A DNA stretch of 64,000 nucleotides, from the NCBI RefSeq assembly GCF_016025525.2, contig NZ_JACSGR010000005.1, positions 62,001 through 126,000 of the forward strand. The letters are read 5' to 3'. The DNA is from Eikenella glucosivorans. Its GTDB lineage: Bacteria > Pseudomonadota > Gammaproteobacteria > Burkholderiales > Neisseriaceae. The notes under the pieces are model-generated. The model did no database searches. It was given only the letters and a program-made list of their open reading frames with translations, and was not told the origin of the DNA. The first letter of the stretch is position 1, and every line of letters starts with the position of its first letter. Below are positions 8,616 to 17,140 of the stretch, in pieces. A program made the translations under genes and the position numbers.

Positions 8616-9695
8616 ATGCCCGCCGATCGCAAAATCATCCACATCGACATGGACGCCTTCTACGCCTCGGTAGAACTGCGCGAGCAGCCGCATTTGCGCG
8701 GCAAGCCCTTGGTGGTGGCGTGGGAAGGCAAACGCTCGGTCGTGTGCGCCGCTTCCTATGAGGCACGGCGGTTCGGCCTGCATTCCGCCATGTCGGCCCT
8801 TACCGCGCGGCGGCTGTGCCCGCAGGCCGTGTTTGTGCCGCCGCGTTTCCCTCTCTACCGCGAAGTGTCGCAGCAGATTCACGCCGTGTTCCGGCAGCAC
8901 ACCGATTTGGTCGAGCCGCTCTCGCTCGACGAAGCCTACCTCGACGTTACCCGCAACAAGCAAAACCTGCCCTACGCCAGCGAAATCGCCCGCGCCATCC
9001 GCGCCGAAATCCTGCGCCAAACCGGCCTCACCGCCTCCGCCGGCATCGCGCCCAACAAATTCCTCGCCAAAATCGCCTCCGACTGGCGCAAGCCCAACGG
9101 CCAATTCGTCATCCCCCCGCCGCGCATTGCCGAATTCCTGCTCACCCTGCCGCTGGGCAAAATCCCCGGCGTGGGCAAGAAAACCCTGCAAAAAATGCAC
9201 GCCCTCGGCCTGAAAACCGCCGGCGATTTGCAAAAAATGCAACGCGGCGAACTGGTGAACCTGTTCGGCCGCTGGGGCTACCGCCTCCACGACCTCGCCC
9301 GCGGCATCGACAACCGCCCCGTGCAGCCGCAGCGCGAACGCTTGCAAATCTCCACCGAAATCACCCTGCCCAAAGACCTGCCGCTGGCCAAAATCCTCCG
9401 CCACCTGCCGGATTTGGCGCAAGATTTGTGGCAGCAGGCGCAGCGCAAGCAAGTGCAGGCGCACACGCTCACCCTCAAGCTGAAAACCGCCGATTTCCGC
9501 ATCCTCACCCGCTCGCAAACCTATTCTTCCGTGCTGCCAAACGCCGCCGCGCTGGAGCAGGCCGCCCGACAGCTCGCGCAGCGGATGCCCGCCGGCAGCG
9601 ATTACCGCCTGATCGGCCTGGGCATCAGCCACCTTTTGCCGCAGGGCAGCCAGCCGGAATTGTGGCCGGGGGCGGAAGCGGAAGAGGCTACCTGA
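8616..9695 (+). CDS. dinB: DNA polymerase IV (Y-family translesion polymerase)
   Basis: This 359-aa protein has the Y-family catalytic motifs IHIDMDAFYASVE near residues 9-21 and SLDEAYLDV near 103-111. The helix-hairpin-helix motif GKIPGVGKKTLQKM and a little-finger C-terminal domain follow. It performs error-prone synthesis past lesions. The last four residues and stop (E-E-A-T-stop) are written by a DUS, GAGGCTACCTGA. I saw no convincing LexA box upstream; a composite repeat occupies the leader region. Confidence 0.95.
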   Translation: MPADRKIIHIDMDAFYASVELREQPHLRGKPLVVAWEGKRSVVCAASYEARRFGLHSAMSALTARRLCPQAVFVPPRFPLYREVSQQIHAVFRQHTDLVEPLSLDEAYLDVTRNKQNLPYASEIARAIRAEILRQTGLTASAGIAPNKFLAKIASDWRKPNGQFVIPPPRIAEFLLTLPLGKIPGVGKKTLQKMHALGLKTAGDLQKMQRGELVNLFGRWGYRLHDLARGIDNRPVQPQRERLQISTEITLPKDLPLAKILRHLPDLAQDLWQQAQRKQVQAHTLTLKLKTADFRILTRSQTYSSVLPNAAALEQAARQLAQRMPAGSDYRLIGLGISHLLPQGSQPELWPGAEAEEAT

Positions 9696-9749
9696 AAACT
9701 ATCTGCAAAGCTTGGAAGCTGCCAAACAAAGCGGCTTGCCACAGACAAA

Positions 9750-9789
9750 AGGCTACCTGAAAACTTGGATTGCGGTTTTCAGGTAGCCT
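9750..9789. terminator. Inverted DUS pair after dinB
   Basis: AGGCTACCTGAAA at 9750-9762 and its complement at 9777-9789, followed by TTTT on the + strand. Confidence 0.65.
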
Positions 9790-9806
9790 TTTGCTTGGGG
9801 CGGGGT

Positions 9807-9881
9807 TTAGCGGCGGGTGGCGCAGAAGCCTTTGGGGAGGGTGATATCGAACGAGTCGGGGCGGTTGGTGAAAGGGGTTTG
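9807..9881 (-). pseudogene. C-terminal remnant of a paralogue of the adjacent secreted protein
   Basis: On the complement this 75-bp stretch reads TNRPDSFDITLPKGFCATRR followed by a stop. It closely resembles the C-terminus of the intact neighbour, which ends NRTETFETTIPKNSCTPAAKPN. No upstream coding sequence remains: a DUS begins directly at 9882. This looks like the tail of a duplicated gene left after deletion or DUS-mediated recombination. Confidence 0.6.
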
Positions 9882-9943
9882 AGGCTACCTGAAAACGGCT
9901 AATGCTGGGAATTTATGCCGGATCTGGGGTTTTCAGGTAGCCT
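9882..9943. terminator. DUS pair between remnant and intact gene
   Basis: AGGCTACCTGAAA at 9882-9894 and TTTCAGGTAGCCT at 9931-9943, just beyond the stop of the gene ending at 9951. Confidence 0.5.
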
Positions 9944-9950
9944 TTGGGGC

Positions 9951-10727
9951 TTAGTTGGGTTTAGCGGCTGGGGTGCAGCTGTTTTTGGGGATGGTGGTTT
10001 CGAAGGTTTCTGTGCGGTTGGGGAGGGTGAAGTGGTGGGTGGTGGGGTAGTGGCGGTTGTTTTGGGCGAGGATGGGGTCTTCGCATTCGAGGGCGCGGGC
10101 TTCGTTTTGGATGCGCTCGCGGATTTGGGCTTCGGGGGCGCAGGCAAGGGCGGGCTCGTTGAGGGTGAGGTGTTTGTGCAGGGTTTGGCTGGGGTGGTGG
10201 AAATCGATGCGTTGGAGGGTGAGCTTGCCGTCGGTGAGGGGGAGGCGTTGGTTTATGCCGGGGAGGTGGAGGATGAGGTCGGCGATTTGGACGGCATCGG
10301 CTTGCTGTTCGGGGGTTTGGCTGCTTTGAATCTGGGTGCAGCGGCCGGCGGGGAGGGTGATGTTGATGGGCTGGGTTTCGCCGCTGATTTGATAGCGGGC
10401 GGTGAGGCTGTGGTTTTGGTTGAGGGTGGGGAACCGGGGGTGTTGGCACCAGGCGGCTTCGGTGAGGGTTTGCAGGGCTTGGATGGTGGGCTCGCGCTGG
10501 GTTTGGGGCGGGAGGGGGAGCTGCTGGCTGTTGATGGCGGCATGGATGAGGATGTGGCCGTTTTGTTGGGTGGCGCGGCTGATGGTGATGGGACCGGATT
10601 GTATGGGGGCGGCTTGGTTGATGCTGCGGAGGAAGGCGGGGAGGCCGGAGGGTTGCTTGGCTTGGGCGGTGAGGGGGAGGATGAGGAGGGCGGCGGATAG
10701 GATGGAGGTGAGTTTGGGGGCTGGCAT
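9951..10727 (-). CDS. Secreted protein with internally duplicated Cys-containing domain
   Basis: 258 aa starting MPAPKLTSILSAALLILPL, a signal peptide ending near AQAK, with AAGGAAA before the ATG. The mature protein contains two similar modules. The first runs from AAWCQHPRF to INITLPAGRC (about residues 91-130). The second runs from ALECEDPIL to ETTIPKNSC (about 213-252). Each has a Cys early and a Cys after a beta-like (I/T)TLP / TTIP stretch, which suggests paired disulfides in the periplasm. A third partial copy of the module survives as the remnant at 9807-9881. The function is unknown. Confidence 0.65.
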   Translation of the reverse strand: MPAPKLTSILSAALLILPLTAQAKQPSGLPAFLRSINQAAPIQSGPITISRATQQNGHILIHAAINSQQLPLPPQTQREPTIQALQTLTEAAWCQHPRFPTLNQNHSLTARYQISGETQPINITLPAGRCTQIQSSQTPEQQADAVQIADLILHLPGINQRLPLTDGKLTLQRIDFHHPSQTLHKHLTLNEPALACAPEAQIRERIQNEARALECEDPILAQNNRHYPTTHHFTLPNRTETFETTIPKNSCTPAAKPN

Positions 10728-10758
10728 GGGGTTTCCTTTTATTGAAATTGGTTTGTGA

Positions 10759-10798
10759 AGGCTACCTGAAAACTATAATTTGGTTTTTCAGGTAGCCT
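10759..10798. terminator. Inverted DUS pair between methyltransferase and secreted protein
   Basis: AGGCTACCTGAAA 10759-10771 and complement 10786-10798, followed by a T run on the + strand. On the minus strand it lies immediately after the methyltransferase stop. Confidence 0.6.
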
Positions 10799-10808
10799 TT
10801 TTTCTGCT

Positions 10809-11882
10809 TCATGCTTTCTGGCAGCACAGGAGGCTGTGGCCGAGACCGAGGTGGTCGTGGATTTGGGTGATGCTGAGGCCGGCGGCTTCGATGCAGCGGA
10901 CGAGGTCGTCGCTGCGGAAGAGTTTGCTGTTGCCGTTGGCCAGGGCGGTGAAGTAGAGGCTGGTGTGGGTGAGGCAGTAGGCGGCGGTTTCGTATTTTTG
11001 CCTGTCCCACAGGGGCTCGAGGATGTAGAGGGTGCTCTTTTGGCTCATGCTGCCGGCGGCGCGGCGGAGGATGGAGGTGGCTTGCTCTTCGGTGAAGCAG
11101 TCGAGGAATTGGCTCATCCAAATGGCGTCGAAGCCGGCTGGGAAGGGGACGGCGGGGTCGAGCAGGTTGGCGGGGTGGCCGTGGATACGGTTGGCGCCGG
11201 GGTGCCCGGCGGTGTGGGCGCGCATGAGCTCGAGCTGCTGGGGCAGGTCCATGATGGTGACTTGTACGCTTGGGCTGTGGGCGACGCATTGCAGCGCCCA
11301 GCGGCCGGTGTTGCCGCCTACGTCGAGCAGGCGGTGTACGGGCTGGGCGAAAATAATTTTGAGGGCGGCGGGGAAGGATTGGTCGGAATAGAAGTGGTCG
11401 AAGGCGAGCCATTTTTCCCGTACGCGCGGGGGCAGTTGGGCGAGGCCTTGGTAGACGGTGGGCCAGCTGCCGAATTCTTCGAGCCCGGCTGGGCGGCCTT
11501 CGAGCAGGGCGGCTTCGAGGTGGAACATGGCTTGGTAGCACACGTCGTGCACGAAATCCATGTTGATGGGGGACATTTTGTCTTGGATGAGGAAGCAGCC
11601 GGCTTTGCTGATGAAGTAGCGCTCGTTTTGGAGCAGCACGGTGCCGATGGATAGGGAGGCTTCGAGCAGCACTTGGGCGGCGTAGGGGCTGATTTGGGCT
11701 TCGCGGGCGATGTCGGCGAGGGTTTGGCCGTCTTTGGCGCGGTTGAGGCGCTCAAGGATGCCGAATTTCACCATCAGGCGGGAAGCTTGGAAGGCGAAGG
11801 GGCCGAAGATGATTTGTTGGGCGAGGCGTTGGGCGGCTTCGGCGTTGAGGGGGTCTTGGGCGTATTGCTGGAGAGGGTTCAT
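10809..11882 (-). CDS. SAM-dependent methyltransferase with winged-helix dimerisation domain (O-methyltransferase type)
   Basis: A 357-aa protein. The N-terminal helical/winged-helix part (about 1-110, including ILERLNRAKDGQTLADIAREA) resembles the dimerisation domain of plant/bacterial O-methyltransferases. The Rossmann part carries the SAM motif LLDVGGNTGRWALQ near residue 180 and an IMDLPQQ acidic loop. Enzymes of this type methylate hydroxyls of small aromatic or polyene products, and one occurs in aryl-polyene clusters. Here the gene stands alone between murU and a hypothetical, so the substrate cannot be inferred. DUS repeats on both sides are consistent with gain as a single cassette. 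Confidence 0.75.
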   Translation of the reverse strand: MNPLQQYAQDPLNAEAAQRLAQQIIFGPFAFQASRLMVKFGILERLNRAKDGQTLADIAREAQISPYAAQVLLEASLSIGTVLLQNERYFISKAGCFLIQDKMSPINMDFVHDVCYQAMFHLEAALLEGRPAGLEEFGSWPTVYQGLAQLPPRVREKWLAFDHFYSDQSFPAALKIIFAQPVHRLLDVGGNTGRWALQCVAHSPSVQVTIMDLPQQLELMRAHTAGHPGANRIHGHPANLLDPAVPFPAGFDAIWMSQFLDCFTEEQATSILRRAAGSMSQKSTLYILEPLWDRQKYETAAYCLTHTSLYFTALANGNSKLFRSDDLVRCIEAAGLSITQIHDHLGLGHSLLCCQKA

Positions 11883-11915
11883 GGCGGGCAGGTTTCAAGG
11901 AATGGGGTTGGAAAG

Positions 11916-12008
11916 AGGCTACCTGAAAACGTGCGCTTCAACACAGTTAAAACGAATGAAGTGAGTTTCTGCGAAGCTGAAAAGGGGATTGGGCGTTTCA
12001 GGTAGCCT
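11916..12008. repeat. DUS-bracketed composite repeat between murU and methyltransferase
   Basis: DUS 11916-11928, GCGCTTCAACACAGTTAAAAC, then GTGAGTTTCTGCGAAGCT, closed by an inverted DUS at 11996-12008. It can serve as the murU terminator. Confidence 0.75.
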
Positions 12009-12019
12009 TTGGTTCGGGG

Positions 12020-12715
12020 CTACCATTGTGCGGCGAGGGTTGCGGCTTCTTGCAGGCGTTCGGGCGTGCCGACGTCGAGCCAGAGGCCGCTGTGCAGTTC
12101 GCCGCTCACGAGGCCTTGCTGCATGGCTTGGCGCAGCAGGGGGGCGAGTTTGGCGCGCTGGTGGGGGGCGGTGCGGGCAAAGAGCCGGGGGTGGTAGAGG
12201 CCGATGCCGCTGAAGGTGTGGGCGGGGCTGCTGCCGGTTTGGCTGTCGGCGATTTGGCCGCCGGGCAGCAGGCGGAAGTCGCCTTGGGGGTGGTGCGGGG
12301 GGTTGGGCACGAGCCAGAGGTGGGCGAGGGTGTGCGCGGGCAGGGCGGCGGCACGGCTGATGGCGGCGCGGCAGTCGAAATCGGTGAGGATGTCGCCGTT
12401 GATCACGAGGAAGGGCTCGCTGCCCAGGAGCGGCAGGGCGGTGGCGATGCCGCCGGCGGTTTCGAGCCCGCCGGGGGCTTCGGGGGAGTATTGGATGGAG
12501 AGACCGTAGCGGCTGCCGTTGCCGAGGCTTTGTTCGATTTTTTCGCCGAGCCAGGCGTGGTTGATGACGACTTGGCGGATGCCGGCGGCGGCGAGGCGGC
12601 GCAGGTGCCAGCCGATGAGGGGCTCGCGGCCGCAGGGGAGCATGGGTTTGGGCAGGGTGTCGGTGAGCGGGCGCATTCTTTCGCCGCGGCCGGCGGCCAG
12701 AATCATGGCTTTCAT
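12020..12715 (-). CDS. murU: N-acetylmuramate alpha-1-phosphate uridylyltransferase
   Basis: A 231-aa nucleotidyltransferase with the sugar-phosphate NTase signature GRGERMRPLT (residues 9-18), PKPMLP, LETAGG and VINGDIL. Length and motifs fit MurU, which makes UDP-MurNAc from MurNAc-1-phosphate and so bypasses de novo UDP-MurNAc synthesis (and fosfomycin-sensitive MurA). Its partner kinase gene amgK is about 10 kb away rather than adjacent. The ATG is directly preceded by a DUS (AGGCTACCTGAAA-AC-ATG) with no obvious Shine-Dalgarno. A glucose-1-phosphate-type transferase is possible, but the short length favours MurU. Confidence 0.85.
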   Translation of the reverse strand: MKAMILAAGRGERMRPLTDTLPKPMLPCGREPLIGWHLRRLAAAGIRQVVINHAWLGEKIEQSLGNGSRYGLSIQYSPEAPGGLETAGGIATALPLLGSEPFLVINGDILTDFDCRAAISRAAALPAHTLAHLWLVPNPPHHPQGDFRLLPGGQIADSQTGSSPAHTFSGIGLYHPRLFARTAPHQRAKLAPLLRQAMQQGLVSGELHSGLWLDVGTPERLQEAATLAAQW

Positions 12716-12717
12716 GT

Positions 12718-12730
12718 TTTCAGGTAGCCT
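12718..12730 (-). promoter_or_regulatory. DUS abutting the murU start codon
   Basis: On the coding strand the DUS ends two bases before the ATG, occupying the position where a ribosome-binding site is expected. recD has the identical arrangement. Confidence 0.5.
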
Positions 12731-12829
12731 TGAGGGGAAATGGGGCGATTATATAGCGGAATGCGTGGGGTGTGCTGGAAGGCGGTTGGAATGGGCGGGT
12801 ATATTTTCAGGTAGCCTTTGGTGTGTTTG

Positions 12830-12970
12830 AGGCTAGCTGAAAGCGTGAGCTTCAACGCAGTTAAAACGAAGGAAGCGAGTTTCTGCGAAGCTAAAATCTG
12901 TGTGGCGGGTTTCGGGGCTTTGGGTTGGCTTGTATGGCTTGAAGGGGCGGGCAAGGTTTTCAGGTAGCCT
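12830..12970. repeat. Composite repeat with mutated left DUS
   Basis: The left DUS is AGGCTAGCTGAAA (one mismatch), followed by GTGAGCTTCAACGCAGTTAAAAC and GCGAGTTTCTGCGAAGCTAAAA (in pieces). An intact inverted DUS closes it at 12958-12970, next to the rarD stop. A further DUS lies at 12805-12817. Confidence 0.75.
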
Positions 12971-12978
12971 TTTGCGGC

Positions 12979-13875
12979 TTAAGCCTGCCGTTTGCGTGCG
13001 CCCCAGATAAACAGTACCACGCCGGCCCACACCCAGAGGTAGCCGGCAAACTGGGTGCGGCTGAAGGGCTCGTGGAAGGCGGTGAGGCCGAGCAGAAATT
13101 GCAGGCTGGGCGAGAGGTATTGCAGGATGCCGATGGTGGAAAGGCGGATGCGTTGTGCGGCGGCGGCAAACAGCAACAGTGGGATCATGGTGGCGGCGCC
13201 GCTGCCGATGACGATGGCCAAGGGCAATGGCGGCAGTTGGGCGAACACGAGGCTGCCGTGTGCATGGTGCCAGCCGAGGTAGAGGCCGGCGAAGGGCAGC
13301 AGCAACAGGGTTTCCAGCGTGAAGCCGGGCAGGGCGGGCAGCGGGGCGAGTTTGCGCAGCAGGCCGTAGAGGCTCCAGCTGAGGCCGATGCCGAGTGCGA
13401 GCCACGGCATCTGCCCGCCCCACACGGAGAGCCACACCACGCCCACGGCAGCCAGCGCGATGGCGCCGATTTGCAGCGGGCGCAGGGTTTCGCCGAGGAA
13501 GACCCGGCCAAACAGGATGCTCACCAGTGGGGTGACGAAGTAGCCGAGGCTGGCCTGCAGCACCTGCCGCTGGGTGATGGCGGCAAGGTAGAGCAGCCAG
13601 TTGGCGGCGAGCAGTGCGGCGCAGGCGGCGAAGGTGAGCAGGGTGCGTTTATGGCGCAGGGCCTGCAGCAGCAGGGTGCGGCTGGAGCGGGAATAGGCGA
13701 TGGCGCCGATGGCGAGCAGGGAGGCCCACACGATGCGGTGCGCCATGAGCTGCCCGGCGCTGATGGGCTGGCCGACCAGGGGCAGCCAATAGAGCGGGAA
13801 GAAGCCCCAGATGAGGTAGCAGGCGAGCACGCTGTAGAGGCCGCGGCGGTATTCGGTGGGATGGGTGGTGTGCAT
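12979..13875 (-). CDS. rarD: RarD-type EamA/DMT family transporter
   Basis: A 298-aa inner-membrane protein with about ten hydrophobic segments. It opens with RRGLYSVLACYLIWGFFPLYW, whose GxxxxxxxYxxWGxxP pattern is typical of RarD, and contains AANWLLYLAAI and SLGYFVTPLVSILFGRVFLGE-like segments. It belongs to the drug/metabolite transporter superfamily; RarD members are linked to chloramphenicol sensitivity but their substrate is unsettled. Monocistronic, between two DUS-rich gaps. Confidence 0.85.
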   Translation of the reverse strand: MHTTHPTEYRRGLYSVLACYLIWGFFPLYWLPLVGQPISAGQLMAHRIVWASLLAIGAIAYSRSSRTLLLQALRHKRTLLTFAACAALLAANWLLYLAAITQRQVLQASLGYFVTPLVSILFGRVFLGETLRPLQIGAIALAAVGVVWLSVWGGQMPWLALGIGLSWSLYGLLRKLAPLPALPGFTLETLLLLPFAGLYLGWHHAHGSLVFAQLPPLPLAIVIGSGAATMIPLLLFAAAAQRIRLSTIGILQYLSPSLQFLLGLTAFHEPFSRTQFAGYLWVWAGVVLFIWGARKRQA

Positions 13876-13920
13876 GATGTGGCTGGCTACCTGAAAATGG
13901 TGGGGTGTGTTGAAAGGCAG

Positions 13921-13960
13921 AGGCTACCTGAAAACTGCGGCGCATATTTTCAGGTAGCCT
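13921..13960. terminator. Inverted DUS pair after pilU
   Basis: AGGCTACCTGAAA 13921-13933 and complement 13948-13960, placed 20 nt beyond the pilU stop codon on the minus strand. Confidence 0.6.
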
Positions 13961-13979
13961 CTGTTAGCCTTCCGACTGC

Positions 13980-15659
13980 TTACATTAAGTTCAAATCGTT
14001 TACGCGCTCGAAGATGTGCGTGCTTTCGCGGCCTTCTTCGTAGAGCTTGATGCGCAGGCGCAAGTCGTTGGCAGATTCGGCTTGGCGCAGGGCTTCGTCG
14101 TAGTCGATTTCGCCGTTGATGTAGAGGCGGAACAAGTCTTGGTCGAAGGTTTGCATACCGTCGTCTTCGGCGCGTTCCATCAGCTCGCGGGCTTCGAGCA
14201 GCTCGTTTTTGAACACGTGATCCTGCATGGCGGGGGTGTTGATGAGCAGGTCGATGATGGCGTTTCGGCCTTTGCCGCCTTTTTTCAACACCAGGCGCTG
14301 ACCGATGATGGCCACCAGGTTCAAGGCCAAGTCCATCAGGATTTGCTGGTGCCGCTCTTCGGGATACAAGTTCATAATACGCTCAACGGTTTGGCTGGCG
14401 TTGGTGGCGTGGATGGTGAAGAAGCACAGGTGGCCAGTTTGCGCCAGTTGCAGGGCGTATTCCATGGAGTGTTCGTTACGCACCTCGCCCACGCAGACCA
14501 CGTCTGGCGCCTGACGCATGGCGCTCTGCACGGCGGCACCCCAGCTGTGGGTGTCGAGGCCGACTTCGCGCTGGGTGATGATGCTCTTGATCGGGCTGTG
14601 GATATACTCGATCGGGTCTTCGATGGTAACGATGTGGCCGGCGGAATGTTTGTTGCGCCAGTCGAGCATGGCGGCCTGCGAGGTGGATTTACCGGAGCCG
14701 GTGGGGCCGGCCAGGATAATCAGGCCGCGCTTGCGCATAGAAAGCTCTTTGAGCACTTGCGGCAGGCGCAGGTCGTCCACAGTGAGGATGTTGGTGGTGA
14801 TGCGGCGCATCACCAGGCCGATGCGGCCTTGCTCGTGATAAGCGTTCACACGGAAACGGATACCGTTTTGCGATTGCAGGGAATAGTTCAGCTCCCATTC
14901 CACCGGGAACTTGGCTTTCTGCTCGTCGTTGAAGGTGGAATATACGATTTGCGCGGCTTCTTCTTCGGTGAGCGGTTTCACCGGCACGGGCACCAAGGTG
15001 CCGTCGATTTTGAAGGAGGGCGGAAAGTTGCTGCTGATGAAAATATCGGAAGCATTGCGCTTGAGCGATTCGTCGGCCATTTTTTCCAGCAGCGGGTGCA
15101 GTTTGGCGCGCTCGCGGGTGAGGTGCTGGTTCGGGCCGTGGCCAACCGGCTGTGCCGGGGCGGCATGCAGCGGCGGATGGTTGGGCGCGGCGGCAGCGGG
15201 GCGTGCCTGCGGCTGAGGCACGGCCTGAGCTGGTTGTTGCGGAACGGGCGCGGGCTGGGCTTGGGCAGGAGCGGGTTGCGGCTGAGACGGTGCAACCTGC
15301 ATTTGCCCTTGTGCCATTTGGGCGAAGCGCGATCTGAGCGGCTGCGCGGGTTTCGCTTGGGCGGGCTGGGGCTGTACCGGCTGGGCAGGCGGTACGGGTG
15401 GTACAGCTTGCGCCACGATTTCCGGCTGGGCGAATGGCGGCTCGGGCATATCCGGCAGCGGCGGGATATCGATTGTTTGCGGGCTGAGGCTGTCGTCGGG
15501 TATCGGCGGAACGGAGAACTGGCTTTCGATGTCCGACAAATCCCCTTCCGGCGTGATGGCAGCGGAAACAGGGGCAGGCTCCGGCGGCAGGTTGTCGCTG
15601 CTGTTGGCCATTTCGGAGAGCAGCTCAGCCAGATTTTGTTTGTGCTGGTCGTTTGACAT
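13980..15659 (-). CDS. pilU: PilT-like ATPase PilU with long Pro/Gln/Ala-rich N-terminal extension
   Basis: 559 aa. The retraction-ATPase core begins near residue 183, with Walker A GPTGSGKST at 318-326, the Asp-box region FTIHAT, and VGEVRNEHSM at the Walker B region where PilT has VGEMRD. The first 180 or so residues form a low-complexity extension rich in Pro, Gln and Ala, absent from the roughly 400-aa PilU I know from Neisseria. It starts 27 nt after pilT and is probably co-transcribed. Role: accessory motor in type IV pilus retraction and twitching, and so in DUS-guided transformation. The start codon (ATG 15659) is supported by a continuous in-frame coding style in the extension. Confidence 0.9.
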   Translation of the reverse strand: MSNDQHKQNLAELLSEMANSSDNLPPEPAPVSAAITPEGDLSDIESQFSVPPIPDDSLSPQTIDIPPLPDMPEPPFAQPEIVAQAVPPVPPAQPVQPQPAQAKPAQPLRSRFAQMAQGQMQVAPSQPQPAPAQAQPAPVPQQPAQAVPQPQARPAAAAPNHPPLHAAPAQPVGHGPNQHLTRERAKLHPLLEKMADESLKRNASDIFISSNFPPSFKIDGTLVPVPVKPLTEEEAAQIVYSTFNDEQKAKFPVEWELNYSLQSQNGIRFRVNAYHEQGRIGLVMRRITTNILTVDDLRLPQVLKELSMRKRGLIILAGPTGSGKSTSQAAMLDWRNKHSAGHIVTIEDPIEYIHSPIKSIITQREVGLDTHSWGAAVQSAMRQAPDVVCVGEVRNEHSMEYALQLAQTGHLCFFTIHATNASQTVERIMNLYPEERHQQILMDLALNLVAIIGQRLVLKKGGKGRNAIIDLLINTPAMQDHVFKNELLEARELMERAEDDGMQTFDQDLFRLYINGEIDYDEALRQAESANDLRLRIKLYEEGRESTHIFERVNDLNLM

Positions 15660-15686
15660 GATGTTTTCCCTTGTTTTGTTGGCTGG

Positions 15687-16727
15687 TTAAACCAGTTGGT
15701 CGGGGTTTTGCGCTTTGGCGCGGGCGGCATCGATGCTGATGACGCCGCGTTTGAGCAAGGCTTGCAGCGATTGGTCGAGCGTCTGCATGCCGTGCGCTTG
15801 GCCGGTTTGCAGGGCGGAACCGATCTGAGCGATTTTGTTTTCGCGGATCAGGTTGCGCACGGCGGCGGTGGAAATCAGGATTTCGTGCGCGGCCACACGG
15901 CCTTTGCCGTCTTTGGTTTTGAGCAGGGTTTGCGAAATTACGGCGCGCAGCGATTCGGAAAGCATGGAGCGCACCATCTCTTTTTCGCCGGCGGGGAACA
16001 CGTCGATGATACGGTCCACGGTTTTGGCGGCGCCGGTGGTATGCAGGGTGGCGAATACCAAGTGGCCGGTTTCGGCGGCGGTGAGCGCCAGGCCGATGGT
16101 TTCCGGGTCGCGCATCTCACCCACCAGGATGATGTCCGGGTCTTCACGCAATGCAGAGCGCAGGGCGTTGGCGAAGCTGTGGGTGTGCTGGTGCAGTTCG
16201 CGCTGGTTCACCAGGCACTGTTTACTCTGGTGCACAAACTCGATCGGGTCTTCGATGGTGAGGATGTGGTGGTGGTGGTTTTCGTTGATGTAGTTGATCA
16301 TTGCCGCCAGGGTGGTGGATTTGCCGGAGCCGGTGGGGCCGGTAACGAGTACGAGGCCGCGCGGCTGGTCGGAAATCTTTTGGAACACTTTGGGGGCGTT
16401 CAATTCTTCCAGCGTGAGCACTTTGCTCGGAATGGTACGGAATACGGCAGCCGGGCCGCGCTCGGTGTTGAACGCGTTCACACGGAAACGGGCGATGTTG
16501 GGCAGCTCGAAGGAAAAGTCGGTTTCCAGCCTTTGTTGGTAGTCTTTGCGCTGGTGGTCGTTCATGATGGAGGCAATCATGTTGCCGACTTCTTCGGCGC
16601 TCATTTCGGGCAGGTTGATACGGCGCACGTCGCCGTGCACGCGGATCATGGGCGGCAGGCCGGACGAGAGGTGCAAGTCGGACGCTTTGTTTTTCACGCT
16701 GAAGGCGAGTAGGTCGGTAATCTGCAT
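15687..16727 (-). CDS. pilT: Type IV pilus retraction ATPase PilT
   Basis: A 346-aa hexameric cytoplasmic ATPase that depolymerises the pilus. Visible are Walker A GPTGSGKST at 130-138, the Asp/His boxes around TIEDPIEFVH and FATLHTTGAAKTV, VGEMRDPETI, and the PilT-specific C-terminal AVRNLIRENKIAQI. Length matches the family. It is first in the pilT-pilU pair. Confidence 0.97.
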   Translation of the reverse strand: MQITDLLAFSVKNKASDLHLSSGLPPMIRVHGDVRRINLPEMSAEEVGNMIASIMNDHQRKDYQQRLETDFSFELPNIARFRVNAFNTERGPAAVFRTIPSKVLTLEELNAPKVFQKISDQPRGLVLVTGPTGSGKSTTLAAMINYINENHHHHILTIEDPIEFVHQSKQCLVNQRELHQHTHSFANALRSALREDPDIILVGEMRDPETIGLALTAAETGHLVFATLHTTGAAKTVDRIIDVFPAGEKEMVRSMLSESLRAVISQTLLKTKDGKGRVAAHEILISTAAVRNLIRENKIAQIGSALQTGQAHGMQTLDQSLQALLKRGVISIDAARAKAQNPDQLV

Positions 16728-17140
16728 GGCTTTTGAAACTCCCTTTTCAGTAAAATTTTTTGCAGTTTTGCTAAAAACAGTTCATTGTAAATAAATATGG
16801 CGGGATAAATAAAGGAAAACTTGTATTTTCCTGTAAAATTGGCGGTTATCTGAAACAGGAAGGGCAGTTTGGGCCGGCTTGCGGGGCGGATGCGGGTTGG
16901 CCTGGGGCAGGGAGGCTGCCCGAAAGGAAAGCTTCCATCAAAACGGCATGTTGTTTGGCATTTCGTTTTTCAGGTAGCCTCTGATGCTCGCAACAGGCTA
17001 CCTGAAAATCTTGGTTTCAACACAGCCGTAGCCGCCCCCAATTAAACGATATGGCGTTGCCACGCTTTGCCGCGCTGCCGGTACTGCCTGCTGCCCGGCT
17101 TCGATTTTATTTGGCCGGCGATGAAAACCGGCTGCCGGCT
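16728..17140. other. Non-coding region upstream of pilT
   Basis: The first 100 bp next to pilT are AT-rich and probably hold its promoter. An outward-facing DUS pair sits at 16968-16980 and 16995-17007. No reading frame with coding character was found. Confidence 0.5.

Noticed and set aside
9915..10700. 261-codon Gly/Val-rich frame on the + strand
   Set aside because: The minus strand encodes a signal-peptide protein with internal repeats; this frame is its complement.
14016..15656. 546-codon open frame on the + strand opposite pilU
   Set aside because: It is antisense to a gene with clear motifs, and its translation is a compositional shadow of GC-rich codons.
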